Below, in pieces: positions 44,786 to 53,707 of a DNA stretch of 64,000 nucleotides. A model generated the notes under the pieces. That model had not been told where the DNA came from. It did not search any database and saw nothing but the letters and a program-made list of their open reading frames with translations. The position numbers were made by a program, and so were the translations under genes. The number at the start of each line of letters is the position of its first letter. Position 1 is the stretch's first letter. Origin of the DNA: Pseudomonadales bacterium (GTDB lineage Bacteria; Pseudomonadota; Gammaproteobacteria; Pseudomonadales; Azotimanducaceae); contig JANQKS010000131.1 in NCBI GenBank assembly GCA_028281005.1, positions 1 through 64,000 on the forward strand. The letters run 5' to 3'.

Positions 44786-45478
44786 ATGTCTGAACAATTA
44801 AGAGAATCGCTGTCAGCCGCCATGGACGGTGAAGCAGATGCATTTGAGCTACGTCGTGTACTAGACGAAGCGGGTAATGACGCTGCTCTGCGCGAACAAT
44901 GGCATCGTTTTCACGTGTTGCGTGATCATCTGCGCGACAGTCAACAAACTTACGATTCAAAACTGCGGGAAGCAGTACATGCCGCGCTGAACGAGCCGGA
45001 GAACGCAAACGTTGAAGTTGCGGAATTGGTACTGGCGGATACCAAGGATGGCAAACCTACACAACGCTCAGCCTGGCTTGGCCGTCTGGGCGGAGCAGCC
45101 GTCGCAGCCGCGGTGGCGGTGGTGGTAATGGTCAACGGCGGGGTGTTTGAACAAGAGCCCGCGGAGTTTGCCAATTCTGAGTTTAGTACGCCGGAGTTTG
45201 CCAGCGTGCAGCCTGCGAGCTCAGCGGCTCCGCAAGCGGTGTTAGAACCGGTATTAGAACCGGTGCTTTATCAACAAGCCACGGATATCGATAAACAGCG
45301 CCAACATGCCTTGATGTTGCACCACATCCAGCAGCGTGCCATGAATCAAGCCAGCATGACCTCCTTTGTCAAACTGGCCACGTTTGATAGCGCACGACCG
45401 GCCATCAATCGTATGGCGCCGAACGTAAGAACTGAGTCTGCCCAGGCGTTGTCTGAGGATGCTGCCACACAACCATGA
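44786..45478 (+). CDS. rseA: Anti-sigma-E factor RseA/MucA
   Basis: 230 residues. N-terminal antisigma domain (SEQLRESLSAAMDGEADAFE; DAALREQWHRFHVLRDHLRD), a single membrane span (about residues 100-118, LGGAAVAAAVAVVVMVNGGV), and a periplasmic C-terminal region rich in Ala/Pro/Gln that RseB would bind. Proteolysis of RseA by DegS and RseP releases RpoE. The gap to rpoE is 189 bp, longer than usual for this operon. Confidence 0.92.
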   Translation: MSEQLRESLSAAMDGEADAFELRRVLDEAGNDAALREQWHRFHVLRDHLRDSQQTYDSKLREAVHAALNEPENANVEVAELVLADTKDGKPTQRSAWLGRLGGAAVAAAVAVVVMVNGGVFEQEPAEFANSEFSTPEFASVQPASSAAPQAVLEPVLEPVLYQQATDIDKQRQHALMLHHIQQRAMNQASMTSFVKLATFDSARPAINRMAPNVRTESAQALSEDAATQP

Positions 45479-45488
45479 GGTCACCGGC

Positions 45489-46544
45489 GTGACACACCAG
45501 CGTGGGTTAGTGCCCGTCTTGCTGGCGCTATGTGTAGCAGCGGCGAGTGGGCTGCCAGGTTCGGTCTTAGCGGACAACCCCAGCGTGGACAACCATAGTG
45601 CGGACAACCAGGACGCGGCAGCGCTGTTGCAACGGATGAACAGCGCTTTTGCAGCGCTCAGCTACGACGGTACTTTCAGTTATCTCAACGGTAACGAACT
45701 CACCAGTTTGCGGGTGGTGCACAAATTTGTTGACGGGGTACAGCGCGAGCGGCTCGTCCACCTCAACGGTGCGCCGCGTGAAATTATCCGCCACGGCGAA
45801 CGCGTGTCCTGCATCGTGATGCCGGGCGACGACCTGTTGGCGCTGGAAAAGAGCATTCCCGCAGGACCGTTTGCCCGAGCTTTTGTGCCTGATTTTGAGC
45901 GTATCGCCGACACCTATACGGTGGGTAGATTCGGAGAAGGCCGGGTTGCCGGCCGCATGGCCATGCGTGTGGCGGTGAGCCCCAAAGATCAGCATCGTTA
46001 CGGTTATCGGCTGTGGCTAGATAAAGAAACCTCGCTGTTGCTGCGCTCGGAACTGGTTGATCACGAAGGTAACAAGTTAGAGATCTTCATGTTCAACAAT
46101 ATTGCCCTCGGCGATGACGTGGCGAACAGCGCCTTGGAACCCGCGGATGTCAGCGGCAGCTTGGTCAGCCACCTAACCCTGGAACCGGCGGCCGGCCGTT
46201 GGCAACCAGATCAACCGGGTGATGCACAGCAGATGTGGTCGACGCAATGGCTACCGCCGGGTTTTGTTATGGCGGGCGCCGATTTGCGGCGTAAACCGGG
46301 TTCAGGGCAGCCGGTGAACAGTCTGATGTACAGCGATGGCTTGGCTGCGTTTTCGATTTATATCGAGCCGATGCCGCCGCGCGGGGCGGCCAGCATGGTG
46401 TCGCAGAACGGCGCTACCGTGGCGGTCACCCACACGGTCGGAGGTACCGTGGATGGCGCAAAACAACACTTCCTGGTGACCTTGGTGGGCGAAATACCGG
46501 TACCCACCGCGCGCGAAATTGTCGCCTCTGTGCAACGTCGGTGA
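45489..46544 (+). CDS. rseB: Sigma-E regulator RseB/MucB
   Basis: About 351 residues from GTG 45489, 10 bp after rseA. Signal peptide GLVPVLLALCVAAASGLPGS, then a LolA-like domain (ALSYDGTFSYLNGNELTSLR; GRMAMRVAVSPKDQHRYGYR; LWLDKETSLLLRSELVD) and a C-terminal small domain (WSTQWLPPGFVMAG). RseB shields RseA from cleavage and senses lipid/LPS signals in the periplasm. Confidence 0.94.
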   Translation: MTHQRGLVPVLLALCVAAASGLPGSVLADNPSVDNHSADNQDAAALLQRMNSAFAALSYDGTFSYLNGNELTSLRVVHKFVDGVQRERLVHLNGAPREIIRHGERVSCIVMPGDDLLALEKSIPAGPFARAFVPDFERIADTYTVGRFGEGRVAGRMAMRVAVSPKDQHRYGYRLWLDKETSLLLRSELVDHEGNKLEIFMFNNIALGDDVANSALEPADVSGSLVSHLTLEPAAGRWQPDQPGDAQQMWSTQWLPPGFVMAGADLRRKPGSGQPVNSLMYSDGLAAFSIYIEPMPPRGAASMVSQNGATVAVTHTVGGTVDGAKQHFLVTLVGEIPVPTAREIVASVQRR

Positions 46545-46921
46545 TGGGTATGACCACCGGCTCCGGCATCCGTTTGCAAGATCAAACAATTGTGTCCACG
46601 CAGAATGGGCAACACGTCGCGGATGCTTGTGCAAGCTGTGGGTTGGGTTGCCGCGGCTTGAGCATTGCGCCTGCGCGGTCAAGCGCGGACCTTGCGCAAT
46701 TGTCCACCGGCGTACCCGGTTCAGGTGTGCTGAAAGTAGTGAGTTGGTTATGCGGGGCACCCCTGCTTGTTTTGTTGGGGGTGATTTGGGCGTTGGAAAG
46801 GCTGCAGTTGACCTCACAGCCTTTACTCTGTGGCTTGATTTTGATGGGGACGGGTGGCTTGGTGCTGGTTTTGGCAAAGTGCCACGGCGGCAAACTCCTC
46901 AACATGATGCAGCCGCAATAA
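46541..46921 (+). CDS. RseC/MucC-like membrane protein, divergent
   Basis: 126 residues; GTG 46541 overlaps the rseB stop by 4 bp. A cysteine cluster (ACASCGLGCRG, C-x2-C-x3-C) precedes two membrane spans (WLCGAPLLVLLGVIWAL and LLCGLILMGTGGLVLVL). RseC proteins have a similar cluster and two spans, and the gene stands where rseC/mucC stands. The cluster spacing differs from the usual C-x2-C-x5-C and the N-terminal beta-rich part is short, so the call rests partly on synteny. Confidence 0.65.
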   Translation: MMGMTTGSGIRLQDQTIVSTQNGQHVADACASCGLGCRGLSIAPARSSADLAQLSTGVPGSGVLKVVSWLCGAPLLVLLGVIWALERLQLTSQPLLCGLILMGTGGLVLVLAKCHGGKLLNMMQPQ

Positions 46922-46955
46922 GCAGCGTTTCGCGGCAACAAATTAGGATAGGTTT

Positions 46956-48344
46956 ATGAAGTTGTATCGAAGTTTTGTACTGTTGCTTGGCTTGGTGTTT
47001 GCCGCCGCTGCCAGTGCGCGGGAATTACCCGATTTCACCAAGTTGGTCGACAAAAACGCACCCGCGGTGGTGAACATCAGCACGGTGGGAGAGTCCCGCA
47101 GCAGTCGCCGCGGCCAACAGCCGCGCAACGATGAACTTGAAGAATTTTTCCGTTTCTTTGGTCCGCCGGGTCGTGGCGGCCGCCCCAACATCCGCCCGTC
47201 GCGTTCGCTGGGGAGCGGTTTTATCCTCTCCAAAGATGGCTACATCCTGACCAATAACCACGTGGTCGACGATGCCAGTGAAATTATTGTGCGGCTGTCC
47301 GACCGTCGTGAGCTGGTCGCTGAGTTGGTCGGCAGCGATGTGCGGGCGGATCTTGCGGTGCTTAAAGTAGACACCGATGAAGAACTGCCCGTGGTGAAAC
47401 TGGGTCGCAGCGAAAACCTTAAGGTGGGCGCATGGGTGTTGGCCATCGGTTCGCCGTTCGGTTTCGACTACTCGGTGACCGCCGGTATTGTCAGCGCCAA
47501 AGGCCGCAGCCTACCCACTGCGCAAAATGAAAACTATGTGCCCTACATTCAGACCGATGTGGCCATCAACCCCGGCAACTCCGGCGGGCCGCTGTTTAAT
47601 TTGGACGGTGAGGTGATTGGTATCAACTCGCAAATCTACTCAAATTCTGGCGGTTTTATGGGGGTGTCTTTTGCCATTCCCATCGACATCGCCATGGAAG
47701 TTGCCGACCAACTGCGTACCGACGGGCGGGTGTCGCGTGGATGGTTGGGGGTCATGATTCAGGAAGTGAATCGTGATCTGGCGGAGAGTTTTGGTCTGGA
47801 CCGCCCCCACGGTGCGTTGATCTCTAAAGTCTTCGAAGACACACCGGCAGAGGCCGGAGGATTGCGCGAAGGGGACGTCATTACCAAATTTAACGGCCGC
47901 TCCATTGAGCGCTCCAGTGAGTTGCCGCACTTTGTCGGCCGGGTCAAAGCCGGCAACATGGCCAAGGTTGAGTTGGTGCGCGATGGTGAGGTGATGGAGC
48001 TCGAACTTAAAGTGGGTGAGTTGGCGGATTTACGCGAAGACGGCAGTCGGCCGATGGTGGGGGACAGCGGTGTTGGTCGCCTGGGCTTGGCCGTAGCCGG
48101 CCTCACCGACGAAGAGATGGACCGCTTGGACATTGAGGCCGGCGTGCGAGTGGTGGATGCGGAAGGCGCGGCGGCGGATGCCGGTGTGCGTCGAGGCGAC
48201 ATTGTGACACGCCTCAACCACCGCGCGGTGGACAGTCCTGGCACGCTGCGGGAGATTGTTGATGAGCTACCCGCAGGCCGCACCGTCCCTATGCTGGTTT
48301 TACGTAACGCCAATCCGGTGTTTTTAGCCATCAAAGTGCCGTAG
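46956..48344 (+). CDS. mucD: Periplasmic serine protease MucD (DegP/DegQ-type)
   Basis: 462 residues. Signal peptide (YRSFVLLLGLVFAAAASA), trypsin-like domain with the triad His in LTNNHVVDDASE (about residue 100), Asp in VRADLAVLKV (about 130) and Ser in NPGNSGGPLFN (about 208), then two PDZ domains (about 250-340 and 370-455). MucD degrades misfolded envelope proteins and dampens the sigma-E/AlgU response. Located at the end of the rpoE cluster as in Pseudomonas algU-mucABCD. Confidence 0.96.
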   Translation: MKLYRSFVLLLGLVFAAAASARELPDFTKLVDKNAPAVVNISTVGESRSSRRGQQPRNDELEEFFRFFGPPGRGGRPNIRPSRSLGSGFILSKDGYILTNNHVVDDASEIIVRLSDRRELVAELVGSDVRADLAVLKVDTDEELPVVKLGRSENLKVGAWVLAIGSPFGFDYSVTAGIVSAKGRSLPTAQNENYVPYIQTDVAINPGNSGGPLFNLDGEVIGINSQIYSNSGGFMGVSFAIPIDIAMEVADQLRTDGRVSRGWLGVMIQEVNRDLAESFGLDRPHGALISKVFEDTPAEAGGLREGDVITKFNGRSIERSSELPHFVGRVKAGNMAKVELVRDGEVMELELKVGELADLREDGSRPMVGDSGVGRLGLAVAGLTDEEMDRLDIEAGVRVVDAEGAAADAGVRRGDIVTRLNHRAVDSPGTLREIVDELPAGRTVPMLVLRNANPVFLAIKVP

Positions 48345-48435
48345 CCACCATTGTGTCCCGGCGGCGGGAGCTTTTGGCCTTAGCACCTTGTTAAGTTAAA
48401 CTCGCGCGCCGTAACCCATCAGCTGATACCAATTC

Positions 48436-50229
48436 GTGCCCGATACCCACCGGATTCGCAACTTTTCAATCATTGCCCATATTGATCACGGCAAGTCGAC
48501 CCTGGCTGACCGCTTTATTCAAAGCTGCGGTGGTCTGAGTGACCGCGAGATGGCTGAACAAGTGCTTGATTCCATGGACTTGGAGCGGGAGCGCGGTATC
48601 ACCATCAAAGCCCAATGTGTAACTTTAAAATACGTCGCCTCGGACGGTGAGGAGTATCAGTTAAACTTCATTGACACCCCAGGGCACGTTGACTTCAGTT
48701 ATGAGGTTTCGCGCTCGCTGTCCGCCTGTGAAGGCGCACTGTTGGTGGTGGACGCCGCCCAGGGGGTTGAAGCGCAGTCTGTGGCCAACTGTTACACGGC
48801 CATCGAACAAGGCCTTGAGGTATTGCCGGTCCTCAACAAAATAGATTTACCCCAAGCCGAACCGGAGCGTGTTGCTGGAGAAATTGAGGACATCATAGGT
48901 TTGGATGTCGCCGACATTCACAAGGTCAGTGCCAAAACGGGAGAAGGCGTTGATTCGCTGCTGGATTATTTAGTCCATGCCATCCCGCCGCCTGAGGGTG
49001 ATCCCACAGCGGACTTACAAGCTCTGATCATTGACTCCTGGTTCGACAACTACTTAGGCGTTGTGTCCCTGGTGCGGGTCACCCAAGGGGTGCTGGAGAA
49101 GGGTGCACGCATTATCGTTAAGTCGACAGGTAAGACCCACATCGTTGACGATTTGGGCCGCTTCACACCCAAACGCGAGGCAGACAAAACTCTAAGCGCC
49201 GGTGAAGTAGGATATGTGGTTGCTGGGATCAAGGACATCCACGGCGCGCCGGTCGGGGATACCTTAGTCTCCGCGAAGGCGGCCGACGTCCCGCAACTGC
49301 CAGGTTTTGAGCGGGTCAAACCCCAGGTGTTTGCCGGTTTGTTTCCGGTAAATTCAGAAGATTTTGAGGCGTTCCGCGAGGCTTTGGAAAAGCTGGTGCT
49401 GAACGACGCATCGTTGTTTTACGAGCCCGAATCCTCAGATGCCCTCGGCTTCGGCTTTCGCTGTGGTTTTTTGGGCATGTTGCACATGGAAATTGTGCAA
49501 GAGCGATTGGAACGAGAGTATGGGTTAGATCTCATCACTTCCGCCCCCACCGTGGTTTACCAAGTAGAAAACACCGACGGTTCCGTGGTGCAGGTGGACA
49601 ATCCATCTCGCCTGCCGGCCAACTACAAGGAGATGCACGAACCCATCGCAGAGGTGAATATTTTTGTGCCTCAAGAGTTTGTCGGTAACGTGATGACCCT
49701 CTGTGTAGAACGCCGAGGGGTGCAGAAAAATATGCAATTCTCCCAGGGGCAGGTGGCCATGCATTGGGAGATGCCGCTAAACGAAGTGGTGATGGACTTT
49801 TTTGACCGCCTTAAATCTGTCAGCCGCGGTTTTGCATCGCTGGACTATAGTTTTGCGCGCTTTGAAGCAGCCAACCTGGTTAAGCTCGACATATTGATAA
49901 ACGGTGATCGGGTGGATGCGCTGGCCAGCATTGTGCACCGTGAACAGGCCCAGGCGCGCGGACGTGCCCTGGCTGAAAAAATGAAAGAACTGATCCCGCG
50001 GCAGATGTTCGATGTGGCGGTGCAAGCGGCCATCGGTGGTCAGATCATTGCCCGTCAAACGGTTAAAGCACTGCGCAAAAATGTCACTGCCAAGTGTTAC
50101 GGCGGCGATGTCACCCGTAAGAAGAAACTGTTGGAAAAACAAAAAGAAGGTAAGAAGCGCATGAAACAACTTGGCCGCGTGGAGATCCCCCAGGAGGCTT
50201 TCCTCGCCGCGTTAAAGGTAGAGCGCTAA
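48436..50229 (+). CDS. lepA: Elongation factor 4 (LepA)
   Basis: 597 residues from GTG 48436. GTPase motifs [18 protein letters not shown] (G1), [16 protein letters not shown] (G3) and LNKIDLPQ (G4), followed by EF-G-like domains II, III and V, and the LepA-specific C-terminal domain ([20 protein letters not shown]). LepA acts on stalled or non-optimal ribosomes and in 30S biogenesis. It precedes lepB by 2 bp, the classic lepA-lepB operon. Confidence 0.97.
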   Translation: MPDTHRIRNFSIIAHIDHGKSTLADRFIQSCGGLSDREMAEQVLDSMDLERERGITIKAQCVTLKYVASDGEEYQLNFIDTPGHVDFSYEVSRSLSACEGALLVVDAAQGVEAQSVANCYTAIEQGLEVLPVLNKIDLPQAEPERVAGEIEDIIGLDVADIHKVSAKTGEGVDSLLDYLVHAIPPPEGDPTADLQALIIDSWFDNYLGVVSLVRVTQGVLEKGARIIVKSTGKTHIVDDLGRFTPKREADKTLSAGEVGYVVAGIKDIHGAPVGDTLVSAKAADVPQLPGFERVKPQVFAGLFPVNSEDFEAFREALEKLVLNDASLFYEPESSDALGFGFRCGFLGMLHMEIVQERLEREYGLDLITSAPTVVYQVENTDGSVVQVDNPSRLPANYKEMHEPIAEVNIFVPQEFVGNVMTLCVERRGVQKNMQFSQGQVAMHWEMPLNEVVMDFFDRLKSVSRGFASLDYSFARFEAANLVKLDILINGDRVDALASIVHREQAQARGRALAEKMKELIPRQMFDVAVQAAIGGQIIARQTVKALRKNVTAKCYGGDVTRKKKLLEKQKEGKKRMKQLGRVEIPQEAFLAALKVER

Positions 50230-50231
50230 AC

Positions 50232-50993
50232 GTGGATTTAGATCTGCCCTTTATTCTGTTTTGGGCGGTGTTGGTCTGTGGGGTGATTTGGCTCGCAGAC
50301 GTGGTGTTATTCCGCAAAAAACGTTTGGCCAACAACCCAGAGGCGCAAGATCCCACCTTGGTGGAGTATGCGCGATCGTTTTTTCCGGTTCTGTTGTTGG
50401 TTCTGGTGCTGCGCAGCTTCCTTGCCGAACCCTATCAAATCCCCTCGGAATCCATGGTGCCGACCCTGGAAGTGGGCGACTTCATTCTTGTCAACAAATA
50501 TGCCTATGGTCTGAGGTTACCGGTATTTGGTACCAAAGTGGTCGACATTGGCGAACCCAAGCGTGGTGATGTCATGGTGTTTATACCGCCCCATGACCCA
50601 CGTTATTTCATCAAGCGGGTGGTTGGGCTCCCGGGCGACAAAGTTCGCTATGCCAACAAGTCACTTTACGTTAATGGCGAACGTTTGCAGTACGAATTGG
50701 TCGGTGATGTCACCGGACGGAACTACCGCACACAAATGCGAGAGTATCTGGAGACCATTGATGGCCGCAGCCATTCGATCTATAAAAACGCCCGCTTTGA
50801 ACGTACTCAGGAATGGGAAATACCGCCGGGAAGTTTTTTGATGATGGGCGATAATCGCGACAAGAGCCAGGACTCACGTTATTGGGGGCTGGCCAAGGAA
50901 GAGAACATCGTCGGCAAGGCGGTTGCGATTTGGTTACACAAGGACCCGGGTTGGAACATGCCCAACTTCCATCGCAACCGCTGGATCGAATAA
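50232..50993 (+). CDS. lepB: Signal peptidase I (LepB)
   Basis: 253 residues from GTG 50232. Two N-terminal membrane spans (FILFWAVLVCGVIWLADVVL; FFPVLLLVLVLRSFLA) and the Ser/Lys dyad protease domain: Ser in QIPSESMVPTLEVGDF (about residue 73), Lys in RYFIKRVVGLPGD (about 128), box E in MMGDNRDKSQDSRYWG. It cleaves signal peptides at the periplasmic face. Confidence 0.97.
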   Translation: MDLDLPFILFWAVLVCGVIWLADVVLFRKKRLANNPEAQDPTLVEYARSFFPVLLLVLVLRSFLAEPYQIPSESMVPTLEVGDFILVNKYAYGLRLPVFGTKVVDIGEPKRGDVMVFIPPHDPRYFIKRVVGLPGDKVRYANKSLYVNGERLQYELVGDVTGRNYRTQMREYLETIDGRSHSIYKNARFERTQEWEIPPGSFLMMGDNRDKSQDSRYWGLAKEENIVGKAVAIWLHKDPGWNMPNFHRNRWIE

Positions 50994-51003
50994 GGAGATT
51001 CCG

Positions 51004-51387
51004 ATGCGATTGCAAAACATCGATTTAGGTCGTAGACAACAAGGTTTGTCCAAATGGGGCTGGCTGTTGTTTATCGGCTTGTTGGTTACCGCTGCGGGTG
51101 GCGTGCTGCGCTTGGGTCCACACTACATCGATTTTCGGGTGGTGCAGGATGTCATGGATCGTCTGCCCGCTGCTGAAGTACATGCAGACATGTCGCGCGC
51201 GCAGATTACCGATCATTTTCGTCGGCAATTCCGTGTGGAAAACTTTCGCGTGCCTCTCAAGGAAATGCTTGTCATCGAACGCAGCCGCGAAGAAACCGTC
51301 GTCAACATCGACTACGAAATCAGAGAGCACCTGTTCTACAACATAGACGTGGTGCTGGTATTCAGTGAGCAGCGCACGTTCAACTAG
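51004..51387 (+). CDS. DUF4845 membrane-anchored protein
   Basis: 127 residues from ATG 51004. One N-terminal membrane span (WGWLLFIGLLVTAAGGVLRL) and a small periplasmic domain (GPHYIDFRVVQDVMDRLP; VPLKEMLVIERSREETVVNI). DUF4845 proteins occur between lepB and rnc in many gammaproteobacteria; function unknown. It overlaps rnc by 23 bp. Confidence 0.88.
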   Translation: MRLQNIDLGRRQQGLSKWGWLLFIGLLVTAAGGVLRLGPHYIDFRVVQDVMDRLPAAEVHADMSRAQITDHFRRQFRVENFRVPLKEMLVIERSREETVVNIDYEIREHLFYNIDVVLVFSEQRTFN

Positions 51388-52090
51388 TCCCGATAGTGAT
51401 GCGGTAGCTAAGCTGCAGGTGACGCTGGGTTATGAATTTGCAGACCCGGAGTTGCTGCGCACGGCGCTGACCCACAAAAGTTTCTCCAAACAAAACAACG
51501 AACGCCTCGAGTTCATCGGCGATGCGGTGCTGGGGTATTTGATTGGCATCATGTTGTACCGGCGCGATGCCAAACTCGCCGAAGACGCTTTGTCCCTGAT
51601 GCGGGCAAAGCTGGTACGGGGCTCAACCCTGGCCGAAGTGGCCCGTGATATCGGCTTGGCCGAGTGCCTGCGTTTAGGCAGCGGCGAGCGTAAAAGTGGC
51701 GGCCGTCAGCGCAATTCCATATTGGCGGATTGTTTTGAAGCGGTGATTGGCGCCATCCACGAAGATGGCGGCATAGAGGCCTGTCGTACGTTAATTGAAA
51801 GGCTATTTAACCCACGCGTGGCACAATTGGACCCAAACGATCTGAAAGATGCTAAAACTCGGTTGCAGGAAGTGCTGCAAGGTCAACAGCTTGCGTTGCC
51901 GGAATATGCCGTGGAAGCGGTGAGCGGTGCCGATCATCAGCGCCTGTACACCGTGGTCTGCCGTGTGCCAGGACTGGACATACGCTGCCGTGCCAGCGCG
52001 AGCTCACGGCGCGGCGCTGAGCAGGCCGCTGCTGAACTGGTGTTGGCCTCGGCGCAAATTGCCGCCTTGGACAATGCAGCGAATGTGTAA
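51365..52090 (+). CDS. rnc: Ribonuclease III
   Basis: 241 residues from GTG 51365. The catalytic signature NERLEFIGDAVLGYLIG (about residue 44) contains the metal-binding acids, and ADCFEAVIGAIHEDGG gives the second set. Double-stranded RNA-binding domain at about 155-225 (DAKTRLQEVLQGQQLALPEY). It processes rRNA and many mRNAs. One base overlaps the era start (TAATG). Confidence 0.97.
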   Translation: MSSARSTSPDSDAVAKLQVTLGYEFADPELLRTALTHKSFSKQNNERLEFIGDAVLGYLIGIMLYRRDAKLAEDALSLMRAKLVRGSTLAEVARDIGLAECLRLGSGERKSGGRQRNSILADCFEAVIGAIHEDGGIEACRTLIERLFNPRVAQLDPNDLKDAKTRLQEVLQGQQLALPEYAVEAVSGADHQRLYTVVCRVPGLDIRCRASASSRRGAEQAAAELVLASAQIAALDNAANV

Positions 52091-52995
52091 TGACCTCTGA
52101 AACGGGTGCCGCGGAGCAGTTCTGCGGTTATGTGGCGTTGTTGGGCAGGCCAAACGTGGGTAAGTCCACCCTGTTAAATCACATCGTGCGCCAAAAGATC
52201 AGCATCACGTCGCGTAAACCGCAAACCACCAGGCACAACTTGATAGGGGTCGACACTGAAGGTCGGCACCAGGCCATCTACATGGACACCCCGGGCATTC
52301 ACCAGCGCACTGAAAAAGCGCTCAATCGCTTTATGGTGTCCAACGCTAAGGCAGCGCTGAAAGACGTCGATTTACGCGTATTGGTGGTGGAAGCCGGTAA
52401 ATGGCAGGCGGAAGATCAGCATGTGTTAGACCTGCTGGCTGCGGTGCCTGGCGAAAATCTGGCGGTACTCAGCAAAGTTGATTTACTGGCGGACAAAACG
52501 CTCTTGTTACCGGAAATTGAGCGTTTGCACGACAGCGGTTTGTTCACAGAAGTGATCCCCGTGAGCGCCTTGAAGTTTGATGGGGTGGAAGATCTGCGTG
52601 CGCAAATCTTTAAACGTTTGCCCGCCGGTCCTCACCTCTTTGCGGAAGACGAAGTGACCGACCAAACGGTGCGCCACCTGGTTGAAGAGATTGTGCGCGA
52701 AAAGCTCATGCGCCAATTGGGTGATGAAATTCCTCACAGCACAGCGGTACTGGTTGAACGCTTCGTTGAGGAAGATGGACTCACCGAGATACACGCGGAC
52801 ATTTATGTCGAACGTGATGGGCAGAAGCGTATTGTGATTGGTAAGCAGGGAGCGCGCCTCAAGCTGATCGGCAGCGAAGCCCGCAAAGACATAGAGCGTC
52901 TGCTCGACGGCAAAGTCATGTTGCATCTGTTTGTTAAGGTGCGCAAAGGCTGGACCAACAGCAACCGACTGCTCAAACGTCTCGGCTACGACTGA
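52090..52995 (+). CDS. era: GTPase Era
   Basis: 301 residues. G1 LLGRPNVGKSTLLNHIV, G2 region SRKPQTTRHNLIG, G3 YMDTPGIHQRTEKAL, and a G4 that reads SKVDLL where the family has NK-x-D. C-terminal KH domain (about 195-290) contains IVIGKQGARLKLIGSEARKD. Era binds the 16S rRNA 3' end during 30S maturation. Part of rnc-era-recO. Confidence 0.97.
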   Translation: MTSETGAAEQFCGYVALLGRPNVGKSTLLNHIVRQKISITSRKPQTTRHNLIGVDTEGRHQAIYMDTPGIHQRTEKALNRFMVSNAKAALKDVDLRVLVVEAGKWQAEDQHVLDLLAAVPGENLAVLSKVDLLADKTLLLPEIERLHDSGLFTEVIPVSALKFDGVEDLRAQIFKRLPAGPHLFAEDEVTDQTVRHLVEEIVREKLMRQLGDEIPHSTAVLVERFVEEDGLTEIHADIYVERDGQKRIVIGKQGARLKLIGSEARKDIERLLDGKVMLHLFVKVRKGWTNSNRLLKRLGYD

Positions 52996-52996
52996 T

Positions 52997-53707
52997 ATGC
53001 GTGCGCAAGACCTGCATGCCTTGGTTGTGCACTTGCGCCCATACCGGGAGACCAGCGCTCTAGTGCAGTTTTTTACCCGTGATCAAGGCCGTTTAGTGGG
53101 TGTGATGAAGGGTTTACATCGTGGGCGTCGAACAGCCTCGGTGCAGCCGTTTCAGCTTGGCAAGTTATCGTGCAGCGGCAAAAGTGGCCTGGTGACGGTG
53201 ACACACTTTGAGGCAACCACCGCCTTTGATTTAACCGGAGATGCGCTAAGCGCGGGGTTTTATGTCTTGGAGTTGATCAGTAGAGGCTTGGCTGAACATC
53301 AGGCGGAACCCCAGGTATTTGACGCCACTGTGAAGGTGCTACAGAGCCTCGCTGATGGTGAACCCATGGCGCCGCGCTTGCGTTTGTTTGAACTCACGCT
53401 GCTGAGTGAATTGGGGTATGGCTTGGACTTTCGATTTGACAGCCAAACGGGCGAAAGCATAGACGCTGACGGCTGGTATCGCTGGATTGATGAGCAGGGT
53501 TTGGTAAGGGTGGAACCTGAGCTTGACCGGCAGAACAGTACTGCAGTGTGGCCCGGCCGGATATTCCTTGCCATCGCCGCGCGAGACTTTAGCGATGGGG
53601 AAGTATTGCGAGCGGCGCGTCTTCTGAATCAACGCGCCCTGACGCCATTAATTGGTGCCGCGCCGCTGATTAGCCGCGCGTTGTACAGCGGCAACAAACA
53701 AACGTGA
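52997..53707 (+). CDS. recO: DNA repair protein RecO
   Basis: About 236 residues from ATG 52997, directly after the era stop. N-terminal OB-fold (DLHALVVHLRPYRETSALVQ, FTRDQGRLVGVMKGLHRGRR), then helical domain with LRLFELTLLSELGYGLDF. RecO works with RecR (and RecF) to load RecA. The zinc-binding cysteines of some RecO proteins are absent, as in E. coli. rlmD follows with a 4-bp overlap instead of the more usual pdxJ. Confidence 0.94.
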   Translation: MRAQDLHALVVHLRPYRETSALVQFFTRDQGRLVGVMKGLHRGRRTASVQPFQLGKLSCSGKSGLVTVTHFEATTAFDLTGDALSAGFYVLELISRGLAEHQAEPQVFDATVKVLQSLADGEPMAPRLRLFELTLLSELGYGLDFRFDSQTGESIDADGWYRWIDEQGLVRVEPELDRQNSTAVWPGRIFLAIAARDFSDGEVLRAARLLNQRALTPLIGAAPLISRALYSGNKQT

